A DNA stretch of 64,000 nt from Gloeopeniophorella convolvens (Eukaryota > Basidiomycota > Agaricomycetes > Russulales), in assembly GCA_022496205.1 (NCBI GenBank), contig WTXD01000083.1, positions 32,791 through 96,790 of the forward strand, given 5' to 3'. The notes under the pieces are model-generated. The model searched no databases, was not told the origin of the DNA, and was given only the letters and a program-made list of their open reading frames with translations. Shown piece after piece: positions 22,756 to 34,411 of this stretch. Position 1 is the stretch's first letter. Every line of letters starts with the position of its first letter. The position numbers and the translations under genes are program-made.

Positions 22756-25153
22756 CTACACATGTCCGTGTAATTCTCGAGTAATCAGCTCTTCCACCTC
22801 TCCAGACCTTGTCGTGAGCCTACACTCGAATGGCCCGGGATGGCTAATTCCAACAGACAATGAGCACTGATGCAGGGATGTGATGCATCGGGCGATACCA
22901 GTGACTGCATGCACCTTATGAAACCATCGTAATCGACTTCAGGAACGATCTCGCGTCCATCCGCATCTCTCGCCTTCGAGATATTGAACAGGTAAAGGAT
23001 AGATGCAACGTACAAGAAGACGGAATTCTCTGCGAGGTGGATTCCTGGGCATATCCTGAAGCCAGGTTGCTCGAAGAAGCGCACAATATGCCAAGGTTGG
23101 TGCGTACCTGCGCCCAAATCCAAATGCGATAAACCCCGGATCCTCCGTCTTGGCCAGTATTTTGGTGCTCCCGTCAACATTCAAGAACCTTTCTGGTTGG
23201 AAGACGAATGGAGAAGGGTATGTCTTCTCATCATGGAGTATGCTCCTACACGGGTCAAGTAGGTTAGAACATCAGGTTCGATATCGGGTATTTTCAGTCA
23301 GGATTTTACCAGATATTGGCGTACACAGTAGTTCCCTTCTCAATGAACATTCCACGATAGACATCATCTTCAGTGACACGGTGGGCTAAGCCTGTATGTA
23401 TCTCGCGTGAGCGACAGCGCAACACATATCTGACTGGCCTTGCCTAGAGGTACGATCGGATTCCAGCGCCATAGTTCTTTGACTAAAGCCTTGATATACG
23501 ACAATTTCTCATAGTCGTCGATCGAGGGGAGGCGACAATCTGCAGAGGATGAGGCCGGTCCAAGCAAGCTGTCTATCTCGTGCTGGGCACGGGTCTGCAC
23601 ATCTGGGTAAAGCGCCATCACCAAGAAGAATGTAAGGAGCGACAATGGCGTCTATCAATCCTTGATTTGCACTATGTCCTCGTCATAGCAAGGTTGAACT
23701 GACCGTATCCGCACCACCTTTATCGCACAGCATTTAAGTGACGAGCGGATTTGGTCACGGGTGTCTCACCTGAATACAACGATGCAGCAGCAGCCTTGAT
23801 GAACTCATCGCGGGTTTTGTCTATGTCAGGTCCTGCAGAGATCTGGCTAGATACGATTGACGGCAATGCAGTTCCACCCCGCTATCCCAACATGAAAGAT
23901 TGTGCGCGGCGACAGCGGGAAACGTACAAGCTGCTGCTGAACATGGTTGAATGGTACGTCGTACAACTTCTTGCGATCTGCTCTAAAGAGCCGAGCCTTT
24001 TCATGGAAGCCGGCTCCCGGACACCAAGCCGGGATGTGCCGCACTGAACATATCATGCACCCGTCAGACCACGGAGTCGAAGGCTGCGCAAGTGGGAAAG
24101 ACGCACAGATTGGCCATCGGTCGACCCAGAACGCATCTGGGTCGGATGCAGCAGAGAAGCCGACCATAGCATCGTCCACGATCTGAACAAGTGGGTCATA
24201 CCCGCGGTCGTTCACCTCATACCCGTACGTGAGTAGCAAGATAAGCGCTGCAGTTGACCTATTTCAAGGTCGCGCATCAGCTCCGCTTCGGCCGAGAGAG
24301 AGCCATCGGACGCACTGTCTGATAGGCCTCTCGAAATCCGCGCCAGCTTCACCAGCTTCCTTCGCCGTTCGGAGTAGCCGCGTGAGCAGACCGCTGCGCG
24401 CACGGGCCTGCAGAGCAATGAGGTCGGGATTGACGCATGCGCGCGGGCCTATCGCGTCATGAAAGAACTTGCGTAGCGCGCGGAAGCGCATGTCCGAGTG
24501 CACGGGCCATGGTTCTGTGGGCGACGCTGCGCGCGCGCTAGTGGGCGGGGGTGCGGTGGGTGCAAAGCGCGCGTAGCCAAGACCGAGGTTCCAGCCGACT
24601 CTGTGTGCGGATGAGTGCAGCATACCCTAGTGCTCATGAGGAGGTGCGCACATGTCTCCCGCGAAGGTAGATGCGGGGCGATCGGAGTAGATGGCACCTA
24701 GATTTCCGATGATCTCAGTAAACATCTGAGGCTTGAGCGCAGACCTTGTTGGGTAATTGGTCGTACCTCTTGCTTCGAGAAGTTCGCTCGCTGCTTGGAC
24801 TGAGCTGAGTATGATCGTCGTCTCGCCAAATGACGTGAAGCGGAATACGTCCCCTGGAGCGCCATGCATCAACGCACTGCTGGAAAGTGAGTGCTGTAGC
24901 GTGCCATGGACGCACCGTACTGCTTGGCCCATTCGTCATACTTCAACCAGTGCCGCCTCGAAGGGAGCTGAAAGATATTTCCAAAGATTGGGAGCCCTTT
25001 TGGGCTAGGCGGGTAGATGGTTCGCCCTCGACCGATGAGCTGTCTAAGCAACAGATGGAGGACAAGCGCCAAAGCAAGTCCCGAGAACACTACATTATTG
25101 AAAAGGGACAGGTGGGAAGAGCTTTCCAGGTATGATAGGACCGAGACAAGCAT
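22756..25153 (-). CDS. Cytochrome P450 monooxygenase
   Basis: The start at 25153 opens with a hydrophobic anchor (VVFSGLALALVLHLLL), then the Pro-rich hinge YPPSPKGLPIFGN and HWLKYDEWAKQYG. After splicing, YGDVFRFTSFGETTIILSSV, YSDRPAS and VGWNLGLGYARFAP follow. The I-helix oxygen-binding motif reads GGADTTPLSLLTFFL (intron inside), then DDYEKLSYIKALVKELWRWN with the ExxR. The heme loop FGFGRR is split by an intron from ICPGIHLAENS, which supplies the heme Cys. The end splices to SHPGPFECRL with stop at 22756. All hallmark motifs are present, so the gene seems functional. It resembles the CYP64/O-methylsterigmatocystin oxidoreductase-like P450s common in basidiomycetes; the substrate is unknown. 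A Pro/Thr-rich insert follows GYARFAP. Confidence 0.88.
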
Positions 25154-25499
25154 CGAAGTTCAGCTCGCGGAGCTCAAGTTGAAAGTACAATGAGTCGCAA
25201 TGATAAACGCAAGGGAGTTTACTGTATACTAATAGTTGAATTCCGCGCGATACATATGCGTGGGGCCCGGCTGAACTTCCAGGTTTTGATCGCTGACAAG
25301 TACCAGCACGTGAGAGTGCGGCCGCTGGCCGTGGGCGTGGCGCTTGAGCACGACTGTAACCGCACCGAGATCTTAGTGATCCTCCCAGCCACCCGCGGTA
25401 TCATCTCCCCTAGTATTTGCATCCTGACGTTCCTCCCACAAGCGCTTATGCGCTCATGTCGAGCGATACCACCCGAGCCATGAAGTAATTTCCGGGCGC
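25154..25499. promoter_or_regulatory. Upstream region of the P450 and 3' flank of UNC50
   Basis: About 345 bp between two minus-strand genes. No clear core promoter element seen. Confidence 0.35.
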
Positions 25500-26629
25500 T
25501 TATAACCCGAAATATGCATTGAGAACTCGTCGGCCGACATTGAAGCCAAGTAGCGATACTATGTATCCAACAAACAGTGGTAGCAACGGCGCGAGAAGAA
25601 GCTCTGTCCGTATGAGGAACGGTAAAGCTATACGGAGGAGTTGAGAGAGGCGAGGTCGGCGATGAAGTTCCGCGCTTACCGTTGAGGCCCAGGTATACAC
25701 CATATATATATTGCGCGAACCTGTCACGGAATGTAAGAGCTGATGCCGGCGAGCAGGTAGATTCGGCTTACGCGACCAAGTAGAATGTGTTGCCAACCCA
25801 TAGACATACCCAATTGGTCTTCAAGATGACGGGGACAAGAAAGAGTTGTGCAACATAAAGTGTAAGATAGAGTGGAAAGAACGCATTGATATGGACATCG
25901 AAAGCGTATGCCCATTCAACCGCCGTGTCCGCTGGCGTTGAGTGGGACGGTGGGGAGAGGAGCGCGCGATTGGCGAACAGCCTGCACAGATTTCAGCGTG
26001 ATGTCAACGCTCACGGCAAGCATTGCATACCATAGCAGGGTAGCGGATATAACCCCAACGAGGAGAAAATCTCGGAACACCATGAGGAACGTCAACCGAA
26101 TGGCATCATACAGCCCGTACGACCATACAACAGACCAAGCGATAGCTGCACCTGAGGGTGTGTTAGGTTGAAAGGATCGTAAAGAGGCGAGGGCGCTTAC
26201 CGCACATGCCACCGGCCATCAAAATCAATATTGCTGGGTCGTCTCTTGCCCAAGTATTTTTGGTCTCTTCATGGAAGGGTCAGAGTCGCATGGGACAGCG
26301 GAGTCAAGTTTTCGTGCGCACGCTTATGGAAGTAGACGTTCCGATAACTTCAAGGTACGTTAGCGTTTAGTGTATAGATCCATGAAGTACATGCGTACGT
26401 ACACCCTCTTTGGCGCAATACAGAGATATGTCAATTGCCAAGCAGCAAGCTCAAAGTCCTGTTGCGCGATGTGTTGGGAGCGACCGGAGCGGCTAGAAAC
26501 GCGACGCACCATTTGTTGGAATTTGAGCAACCTACGGAATATGACTGGGACTCGGTTCGTGACCGGGTGGGAAGTTCTGGACATGCCGCCATTCTGTGAC
26601 GCGCCGGCAGTGGTAGGGAGGAGGGCCAT
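25500..26629 (-). CDS. UNC-50/GMH1 family Golgi membrane protein
   Basis: UNC50/Gmh1 proteins are five-pass Golgi/ER membrane proteins linked to Arf-GEF function and receptor trafficking. The start at 26629 (MALLPTTAGASQNGG) leads to FRRLLKFQQM, then DFELAAWQLTYLCIAPKRV. A 26-nt exon (YRNVYFHK) is next, then QTKNTWARDDPAILILMAGG. Membrane segments VVWSYGLYDAIRLTF and LLVGVISATLLWY follow, then EWAYAFDVHINAFFPLYLTL, FLVPVILKTNWVCLWVGNT, the YIYGVYLGLN exon and ALPFLIRTELLLAPLLPLF. The stop is at 25500 after VGRRVLNAYFGL. The order matches the family throughout. The upstream GTG-initiated extension is not needed. Confidence 0.92.
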
Positions 26630-26948
26630 ATTGTTATGCACCCTGAAGCGACGGAAACGCGGAAGAGACAGATTGTGAGTTGAGTATGGGGAGAATCCCA
26701 GAGATAGAACCAGGTTTGTGCGATGCGTCTAGCAGGGAGGGTGCGTCGCTGTGCGCTGCGCGCTGGTGACACCGTGTCGAGCTGCAGCCGCGGTGCACTG
26801 GTGGCGTCGATGAGCGCGAGACAGCGACGGCAATCGGAGATTGATTTGTGATCTCCGCTTAAAACGCCACACTTTGAATCGGTAACGGAGGCGCGACACG
26901 AGCTCCCGTCTTCACCATATCCTCGTCAACCCGCTCCTAATCACTGCC
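26630..26948. promoter_or_regulatory. Divergent promoter region (UNC50 / Arg-rich protein)
   Basis: Starts at 26629 (minus) and 26949 (plus) are 319 bp apart. It contains CT-rich leader sequence before 26949. Confidence 0.45.
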
Positions 26949-29900
26949 ATGAACGAAGAACATGAGGTCGACTGGGGCAACGACGAAGACGACCCCTTGA
27001 CTGCAAAAGTGTACCTGGGCTCGGCAGAAGCGGAGAATGGCGAGCCAGATGATGTTGAGGACGCCATATCGCTAGGCGATGACGAAGAAGAGGAGTTTGC
27101 AGCTTACGGTGCCCGTAACCACGAGCAAGACGCGTCTGCGGCTGACAGATTCCAGAATACTGCTAAAGTTGATACTACCAGGCGCAGTGCATCTTCAGGA
27201 GCCCTTCCTAAGACGGATGCCACACCACAGACTTATACGGCGTCTCTTCCACCGCAGTCTCCTCAGTCTCTCAACCAGTCCATCCCCCACAAGCTCACTC
27301 ATGCACTGCCTCCCAAACCTATTGTTTCATCCTCCTTTCTGGTCCCACCGTCTACCACCGCCGCCAGCCCTATGTCAATGCCACGCAAGGACCGCTGGCC
27401 AAACGGAACTTCTGCCAACGTAGGTGACGACCACTCCCACCCCGACAGGGAACGACGAAGTTCTCGTCCGACCGTCCGGGAGGGCCCACACATCGGTTCT
27501 CGTGGCGACGAATCTTGGACGCACCCCGGTTCCCGTGGCGCAGAATCACCACCTCCGCATCGCGACAGGAGAAGAAGCTTCGATGAAAGAGATGGTCGTT
27601 TACCTACGCGACGGGAGGATGAGCGTTATCGGCCGTCTGGCCGAATCACTCATCACTCCGACGAAGAGGGTCATCACGCACACTCCCGTAGTGATCCACG
27701 CTACCGCTATGAAGACAGTAACAAACGCCAGGATTACTCAAGCAGAGACCGCAACGATAGGACTTACTCGAGAGCGTCCCCTGACCCCGAACTAGCGGAC
27801 CGTTCGCGCCCCCCTCATAGGGAGCCGAATGACTTGGATTCTCGCCGCTCTCGGCCCCATGTCCGTGATGCATCGCCTGCTAGAGAAGACAGTTCTCGTC
27901 GCATGTCGCAAAGGGGCGACCTGTATCCTGCTCACAATTCTTTTGACAAAGGCTCCCGGGATTATGGTGACACTCTCCGTCATCCCGCTGGAATGGCCGA
28001 GCGCTCTCGCCACCCCGACTCATATGACAACCGACCAAATCCTGTTGTCTCGCGAGAACCTTACACTCAAAACCAGGGACCAGGTAGATCACCGACTCTA
28101 AGTACGTTATCTGCATCCTGCCGTCCCCTGCCCAACACACGCTACGCCTATTTCTCCTCCCGAGGTGGAGGATCCCTTGTTTTATGCCCCGAGAAGCCTT
28201 GGGAGTTGAGCTGTACCTGGATCTACGCTGCGACATATTCACAGGCGTTCATTGTGGCCCTATCCCTTTTCGTTTCCATGATATCCGCCATGTCCCGTTC
28301 TCAACAACTTGTTTCTCCGCACCTTTCATCTTCTAGGACGCAACTCTCCTCCACCTCGCTCGCGGTCACCACCTCCTTACAGCCGTCGCGATGACCGAGG
28401 TTATTCCCCTCCGCGCCACCAGGACTACTCTGTCGAGGATTCTCGGCACTCACACCGTCAAAACCGCGCTCCTAGCCCACCCCCAAAGCCACGCGCCCTC
28501 GACAGGCGAGACAGGCGCGACACCCCACCCGAATCTGTGCCCCAGCGCCGTCTTCGAACTGGCTCCGACGCATATGATACGGAATCCAGTGCTAAGCGCC
28601 GAAGGGTGGACGACCGCGAAGGCAACCCCGCGCCACGCCGTGGCCCTGTGGATGCGGACGTCTTCACAGCACAAGAGACTTCTACCGCCACTACATCTCC
28701 GCGATCCACGGGGGCTCAGGATGACCTCAGTCGTATGTCAAGCCCATCACATGTACATCTCACCCTCGTCTTATCGACGCGTTTCCGGGGTTTCCAGGAC
28801 CACGGCGAAGGGATCCTCTGCCTCCGCAAAGCCAGCGGTACCAGGAAGTGACTGACTCACGACTGTCTAGCGCCCGGCCATCGTCTCGACAGCAACATGC
28901 TAGGTATGCTGGCACCGTACCCATCCATCACTATCCTTTCGTTGGCTCATGGCCTGTCCAGCGCTTCTTCTGGCCCTCGGCATTACCCCTCGGCATCGAG
29001 AGACCGCGAAGTCCCCGTATCTCGCCACCCAGACCCGGACCTGACGCGTCCGAGTCACTCACGAAGCACAGCTCGTGATCCGGATTACAGATATCCGGAC
29101 AAGTATAGTCGCGAACCTGACAGCATGGACGTAGACCCGCCATATCCACCCAAGGGCACATCGTACGATGAACCACCCCGTTCCCAAGAGGTAGCCCATA
29201 GGTCGTCCCGTCGTGATGAGCCCATAGATCGTGATCTTCTCGCTGCGCCTCGCGCGATGGGTCGAAACAACCTCGATGCGGGACCAAACCTTCCAGCATC
29301 CCCTGTGTATTCGCACGAACCACCTCCAACGGACGCGGACGAACGTCGTCCCCGTGAGCGCGAACGTGACAGGTCGCCAAGGCCACATCGCGAGCCGCGG
29401 CCGCACGGAAGCGCGATGTCTTCATCGGTCTCGATGCCTGTGATGTCGCGCGTACCTCCTCACCCCGAGCAGTATCCGGGTGAATATAGGTCGCGTGGCC
29501 GGCGGAGCGACCCACAGCGCCAGTACGACCGCTCACCCAGTCCAGTATACGACAGGGACCGGGACCGGGATAGAGACAGAGACGTACGTTGTTGCACTCT
29601 CTCCAAAAACTCATAAAGTAGACCCGCTTTCCAGAGACGGCCGCCAACCTTATCGAGAACGGCGACAGATGGGCCGCCGCGCGCCAAGTCTCGGTCTCCT
29701 GGAAGGTACAATGAGCCCAGAGGTAGGGTGCTTCGATAGTTTCGTAAGACGCCACGCTGAGTTTGTGCCAGATCGTGACGCCGGGGTGAGTAGACAGCGT
29801 TCCGGCGCTCGCCCTCGAGCATACAGCAACCCCAAGGACCCGTCGCACTCTTCGGTATGATCCCGGTACATCTCCTTGAGTTTCCTTTAACATAGTTCTC

Positions 29901-31031
29901 CAGCGCCCCCTGGATCCTCCCGCGCGAAGCCAAGAGTCTGTTCCCCATGCGTCCGCCGCCGGACCAGGCCCACGCAGAGAGCGCCAGCCTCCTGTGAGTC
30001 TCACCGCAGCGCTACCCGGCGTCATGTTTATAGTCTTGGTGTCTCCAGCCTACCACCGAACCGGCCTTCGAGGCCCACGCTCGCCCCCGAGGCGATTCGA
30101 TTTCTCAGCACGCCCCACAAGAAAGGCCGGTGAGCTCGCACATCTATTGGATGTTCTGAACAACTGATTGATTTTAACCCAGTCTCGCTTCGGCCCGCCA
30201 CTTGATGCCAACGTACCGCCACCTACACCATCCGGGCAGTGGCCACCCAGACCAGATTTCATGTCGAACCTCCCGCCGCTGAGCACTCGGCTGCCGGGTG
30301 CACCACCTCCCCCTGTCCTGCCTCCAGCACCGTACGGTGGTTCAAAGGACTCGAACCATGCCCGCACTCCAGTGCTCAGGGATGAAAAGGCTCTGCCAGA
30401 ACCTGAGAACGATCGTGCCCGCGCTCCGCCTGCAGACAAACACAGAGCGAGATCTCCTTCTCCAGTGGGAACGCCCAGAGACGAACTACCTCCAAGGCCG
30501 CCGCCCACCCAAGAGGGCCGTCGCGAGCAGATGCAACCGCAATCTTACGATAGAGCTGCACGTGTGCCCGCTGGTGATCGGCCCCGCCCGGACGGCAGTG
30601 GCGCGAAGAGCTCGCCCGAGGCACGTCGGGCGCCCCTCCCGGCGGACGAGCGCCAGCCTGCACCTGCCTCATGGGACCGCCCGCGTGACGCGCCGCTGCC
30701 GCCACCCCCGCAACAGAAGACGGTGACACTGCCCCCCGGGTTGCCCGCGAAGCCCGTCGCGGCTCTCGCCGATCTAGCGTTGCCGCCGCCGCGTGGAATG
30801 CACCAGTCGCGCGGGCGACGGCCGCCACGCAATGACGACGGCGGCGGCCGGTGGGACGGCACGGGCGACAGGGACCGGGACCGGGAGAAAGACAGGAACA
30901 AGTGGGGCCCCGAGCCTGAGACGCGCGGGCGCTCGCTGCTGGCGCGCATCACGCCGAGCGAGCCGTTTGACGAGCTGGACGTGGACGGCGGGGAGACGCG
31001 GAGGAAAAAGGTGCGGGCGAGGAGGTACTAG
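26949..31031 (+). CDS. Large disordered Arg/Ser/Asp-Pro-rich protein, probably nuclear
   Basis: ATG 26949 starts an acidic N-terminus (MNEEHEVDWGNDEDDPLTAK, then LGDDEEEEF). Long stretches rich in Arg, Ser, Asp, His and Pro follow, including RD repeats (YDRDRDRDRDRD near 29560) and Pro runs (GAPPPPVLPP). Exon 1 runs to about 28100, then SPPPRSRSPPPYSRRDDRG, KRRRVDDREG and SRFGPPLDANVPPPTPSGQW blocks follow across several introns. The conserved-looking end is GRSLLARITPSEPFDELDVD then KKVRARRY (stop 31029-31031). Splice sites in the middle part (28.7-30.2 kb) are tentative. There is no folded domain that I recognise. RS/RD-rich composition and the basic KRRR run suggest a role in mRNA processing or chromatin, which is inference only. 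Confidence 0.7.
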
Positions 31032-31411
31032 GCCGCGCCTACATACGTGCTGTGACTGCCCGCTAGTCGCACGACCACTTTCTTGCATCACGTTGGGTGC
31101 GTAGAGGTGTCTGTTAGTTGTTTGTTCGTTCGGTTTAAATATGCTAGTCTACTACACCCATTGCACGGACTTGTTTGCTTTACTCGTATTGGTCAAATTT
31201 TGAAAATTAATCGTCGTTTGTATGGTTGTGGCTGAGTGTGGCTGTGCTGTGTTGATGTCGGGCGCCAAGGACTGATGGAACGGAAAGGCTCTTTCCTCAT
31301 TTGCGCGGCGCCAGGTAACACTCTCCTTTCCTTCGTCTTTACTCTCGTACATAGGTACATCTCTTGCCAATCACTCGTGCGCATTATTTCTTACAACTGC
31401 GACCAGTTTGC
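31032..31411. other. Intergenic before the first acetyl-CoA transporter
   Basis: A/T-rich 3' flank of the previous gene followed by CT-rich leader sequence. No gene seen. Confidence 0.4.
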
Positions 31412-33879
31412 ATGCCGCCGCGGCACCGCAAACGACAAGCCCGCTCGTCGCGCCCCTCACCCGACCCCACCACCGCCACCAACGGCGACATCAGCATGCC
31501 CCGCACACCGTCCGGCACGCGCCCAGGCGCGATCTCGACCTCGCTCGACAGCATCCAGGTCACCCCGCGCACCCCACGCACGCTCCGCCCGGACGCGGAC
31601 GACGCGGACGAGGTCGAGCTGAGCCTGCTGGGCGCGGACGAGCGCGCCGCTGCTCGGGGCTTCGCAGACGGGGACGGGGACGGCGCGGAGGGGGGGTGGG
31701 AGGGCAAGGACAGGGCGCCGCTGTCGGCGGAGGACAAGCGTGCGATGGTGCTGCTTTGTGTGCTGTGTGCGTGGCGCGCTGTGCTGCCCCGCCCGTGCGC
31801 GCGTGCTGACCGTTCCTTACGCAGATTTAATCCAGGGCGTACCCGTGCGTCTTGCTGTGCTTCTTTTGCGGGGGTGTGGGTGGGAGCTGATGTTGATGCT
31901 GATGCCGTGCGGGCGTAGATTGGGCTTGCGCTGGGCTCGATCCCGTTCATCCTGCGCGAGCACCTGTCGTACTCGCAGCTCGCGACGTTCGCGCTCTCGG
32001 GCTACCCGTACTCGCTCAAGCTGCTCTGGTCGCCCATCGTCGACGCGTTATTCATTCCCGCCGTCGGCCGGCGCAAGTCGTGGATCATCCCGATGCAGAC
32101 CGTCATCGGCTCGATGATGCTCTGGATGTCGTTTGGCGTGCAGGAGCTCATGGACAACGTGCGTTTTGCTTTGGCGTTCGTGCTGCTGCGGGTGGTTGAG
32201 TTGACGGGCCGGGGCAGGCGAGCGAGCATGTGTATCAGCTGACGTTCGTGTTCACGACGCTGGTGCTTATTGCTGCTACGCAAGGTACGCACTCGAGCTT
32301 GCTGCACTCTCCGTTGTCTAACTCCTGGATGCCATCTAGACATCGCTGTCGACGGTCCGTCACTCGCCATGACTGTGCTGGCTTGGCACTCACACGCTGC
32401 GCAGGCTGGGCGCTGACCCTTCTCTCCGAGGAAAACCTCTCTTACGCGTCTACGTGCCAAACGATAGGCCTCAACACGGGCTACTTTGCTTCCTTCACCG
32501 TCTTCCTCGCCCTCAACAGCGAGGCGTTCAGGTGCGCCTCGTTGGCTGTCTCCGCCTCAACAGAGAGCTGACGCGCTCCTGTGCAGCCAAAAGTGGGGCA
32601 TCCCGCTGCTCACGCTCACCACGTACCTGCGCTTCTGGGCCATCATCTGCTTCAGCGTCACTATCTGGCTAACATTCTTCCAAAAAGAGGTGCGCTCTGC
32701 CACCCTATTTGTTTCTGCGCGACCCGCTGACGTCCCTTTGCAGCGCAAGGAGGTCCTGAGGGACGAGGACACGAGCATCAGCGGCGTCTACAAGACCATC
32801 TGGAGCATCTTGAAGCTCAAGCGTACGCCAGCCACACCCGTGCGCCGCCATGCTGCTGACGCCCCGCGCCAGACATCCAGTCCGTGCTGATCATGCACCT
32901 GGTCTCCAAGATTGGCTGGGCGGCGCACGACGCCGCGACGTCGCTCAAGATCGTCGAGAAGGGGCTCGGCAAGGAGGACCTGGCCGTGGCCGTGCTGATC
33001 GACTTTCCGTTCCAGATCTTCGGCGGGTACCTCGCCGCGCGCTGGTCGCGCGGCGGGCGCCCCCTGCGCCCGTGGTTGTGGGCATTCTGGCCGCGCCTCG
33101 GGTTCGCGCTGCTCGCGGCGCTCATCGTGTGGAAGTTCCCGACGCCGCCTGTGTCGACGGGCTTCTTTGTGTTTTTGATTATTCAGACGGTGCTTGGGTC
33201 GTTTGCGGGGTGCGTGGTGTGTCAACGTATGACATGGTTGGTGCTGACTTGCGCGTGCGAGCGCAGCACGATACAGTTCGTTGGGATCTCGGCTTTCCAC
33301 ACTAAAATATCGGATCCGGTAATCGGGGGAACGTATATGACGGTGCGTTGCGTGTCGTTCTCTGGTCACGCCGGCCGTGCTGATGCTCTACAGCTACTTA
33401 ATACCTTCACGAATCTCGGCGGAACGTGGCCGAAGTACTTTGTGCTCAAAGGTGAGGTCGGTTTGTGCGTAAGATGACGGTGTCCTGAGGTGCGGCAGCT
33501 GTGGACTTCTTCAGCGTCGCGACATGCGAGGTGGGCCAGGCAACCTCGACACTGACTGTAAAAGGTGCGCGCCCTCGTTCACTGGAAGGCTTCGCACGCC
33601 TGACGCATCCCTGTGCAGCCGCGGAGTGCGTCTCGGAGCAGGGGAAAGCGCATTGCGCAGATATCGGAGGGCAGTGCATCACCGAGCGCGACGGGTACTA
33701 CATCACCACTGGCATCTGCCTAACCCTCGGGGTGATTTCGTTCGTCACCTATATCTTACCCACCGCGCGGAAGCTGCAAGGTACGCCCGCGCGCTCTGCG
33801 GGCCGCGTTCTGCCGCTGTCGATGCTGACCGCTCTCATCTGCAGCGCTGCCGGTCACGAAATGGCGCATCTACTCGTGA
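31412..33879 (+). CDS. Acetyl-CoA transporter, SLC33A1/AT-1 family, copy 1
   Basis: SLC33A1 proteins move acetyl-CoA across the ER/Golgi membrane and belong to the MFS fold. ATG 31412 opens a hydrophilic N-tail (MPPRHRKRQARSSRPSPDPT). Then come DLIQGVPLGLALGSIPFIL-type sequence, SGYPYSLKLLWSPIVDA, GRRKSWIIPMQTVIGSMMLW, IAATQ-DIAVDGWALTLLS, ASTCQTIGLNTGYFASFTVF, KIGWAAHDAATSLKIVEKGL, GFFVFLIIQTVLG, ISDPVIGGTYMTLLNTFTNL, GGTWPKYFVLK and a Cys-rich luminal loop (CVSEQGKAHCADIGGQC). The last exon spells ALPVTKWRIYS, stop 33879. At least ten short introns. Frame intact, about 560 residues. It forms a head-to-tail pair with the copy at 34412. Confidence 0.92.
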
Positions 33880-34411
33880 CACGTGATACCGCGCGTATCG
33901 CACACTTGCATTATCTGTCGACGTGTAATTTGGGCTGGCGGTGCTCGCAGACCGTGCGGGTGACTCGCCTGAGAGGTGTAATAAGAGGCACACAGTATCA
34001 TACGCCGCGCAGCGCGAGAAGCACCCCCGTGAAGCGCAGGGAGCATATTTTGAGGGTCCCTCGAACTAGGGGGCGGTGCGTGTGTGCCGTCGTAAAGGCT
34101 GCGCGAGGAAGATGTATCGTGTGGCCTACAGTCCCATAAAACAGTATTGCCCCGCCACGCTGAGAATGAGCTTTCGCTCGAGGTTTATACCTTTCTCAGA
34201 CGTGGCTGGCTGTCGTGATGCAGTTCTCCGGAGCGGCACCGAGCTTCCTGTGCATCTGAGGACGTGTTGGTTGGGGAATGGAACACGTATTCGTTGCGTA
34301 CGAGGCCGCCGATCCGAGATTAACTTCTCACCGTACCTGCCTCGTGTCACACGAGTGCGCCCTCCACGCCTTGCTCTCGCAGTAGCAAACGCTACGAAGG
34401 CGCATCACTTT
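33880..34411. other. Spacer between the two acetyl-CoA transporter copies
   Basis: Would hold the promoter of copy 2. Not obviously related to the region upstream of copy 1. No gene seen. Confidence 0.4.

Noticed and set aside
22756..26629. Nuclease, P450 and UNC50 as a secondary-metabolite cluster
   Set aside because: No synthase, terpene cyclase or transporter partner is present. One P450 next to housekeeping genes is not a cluster.
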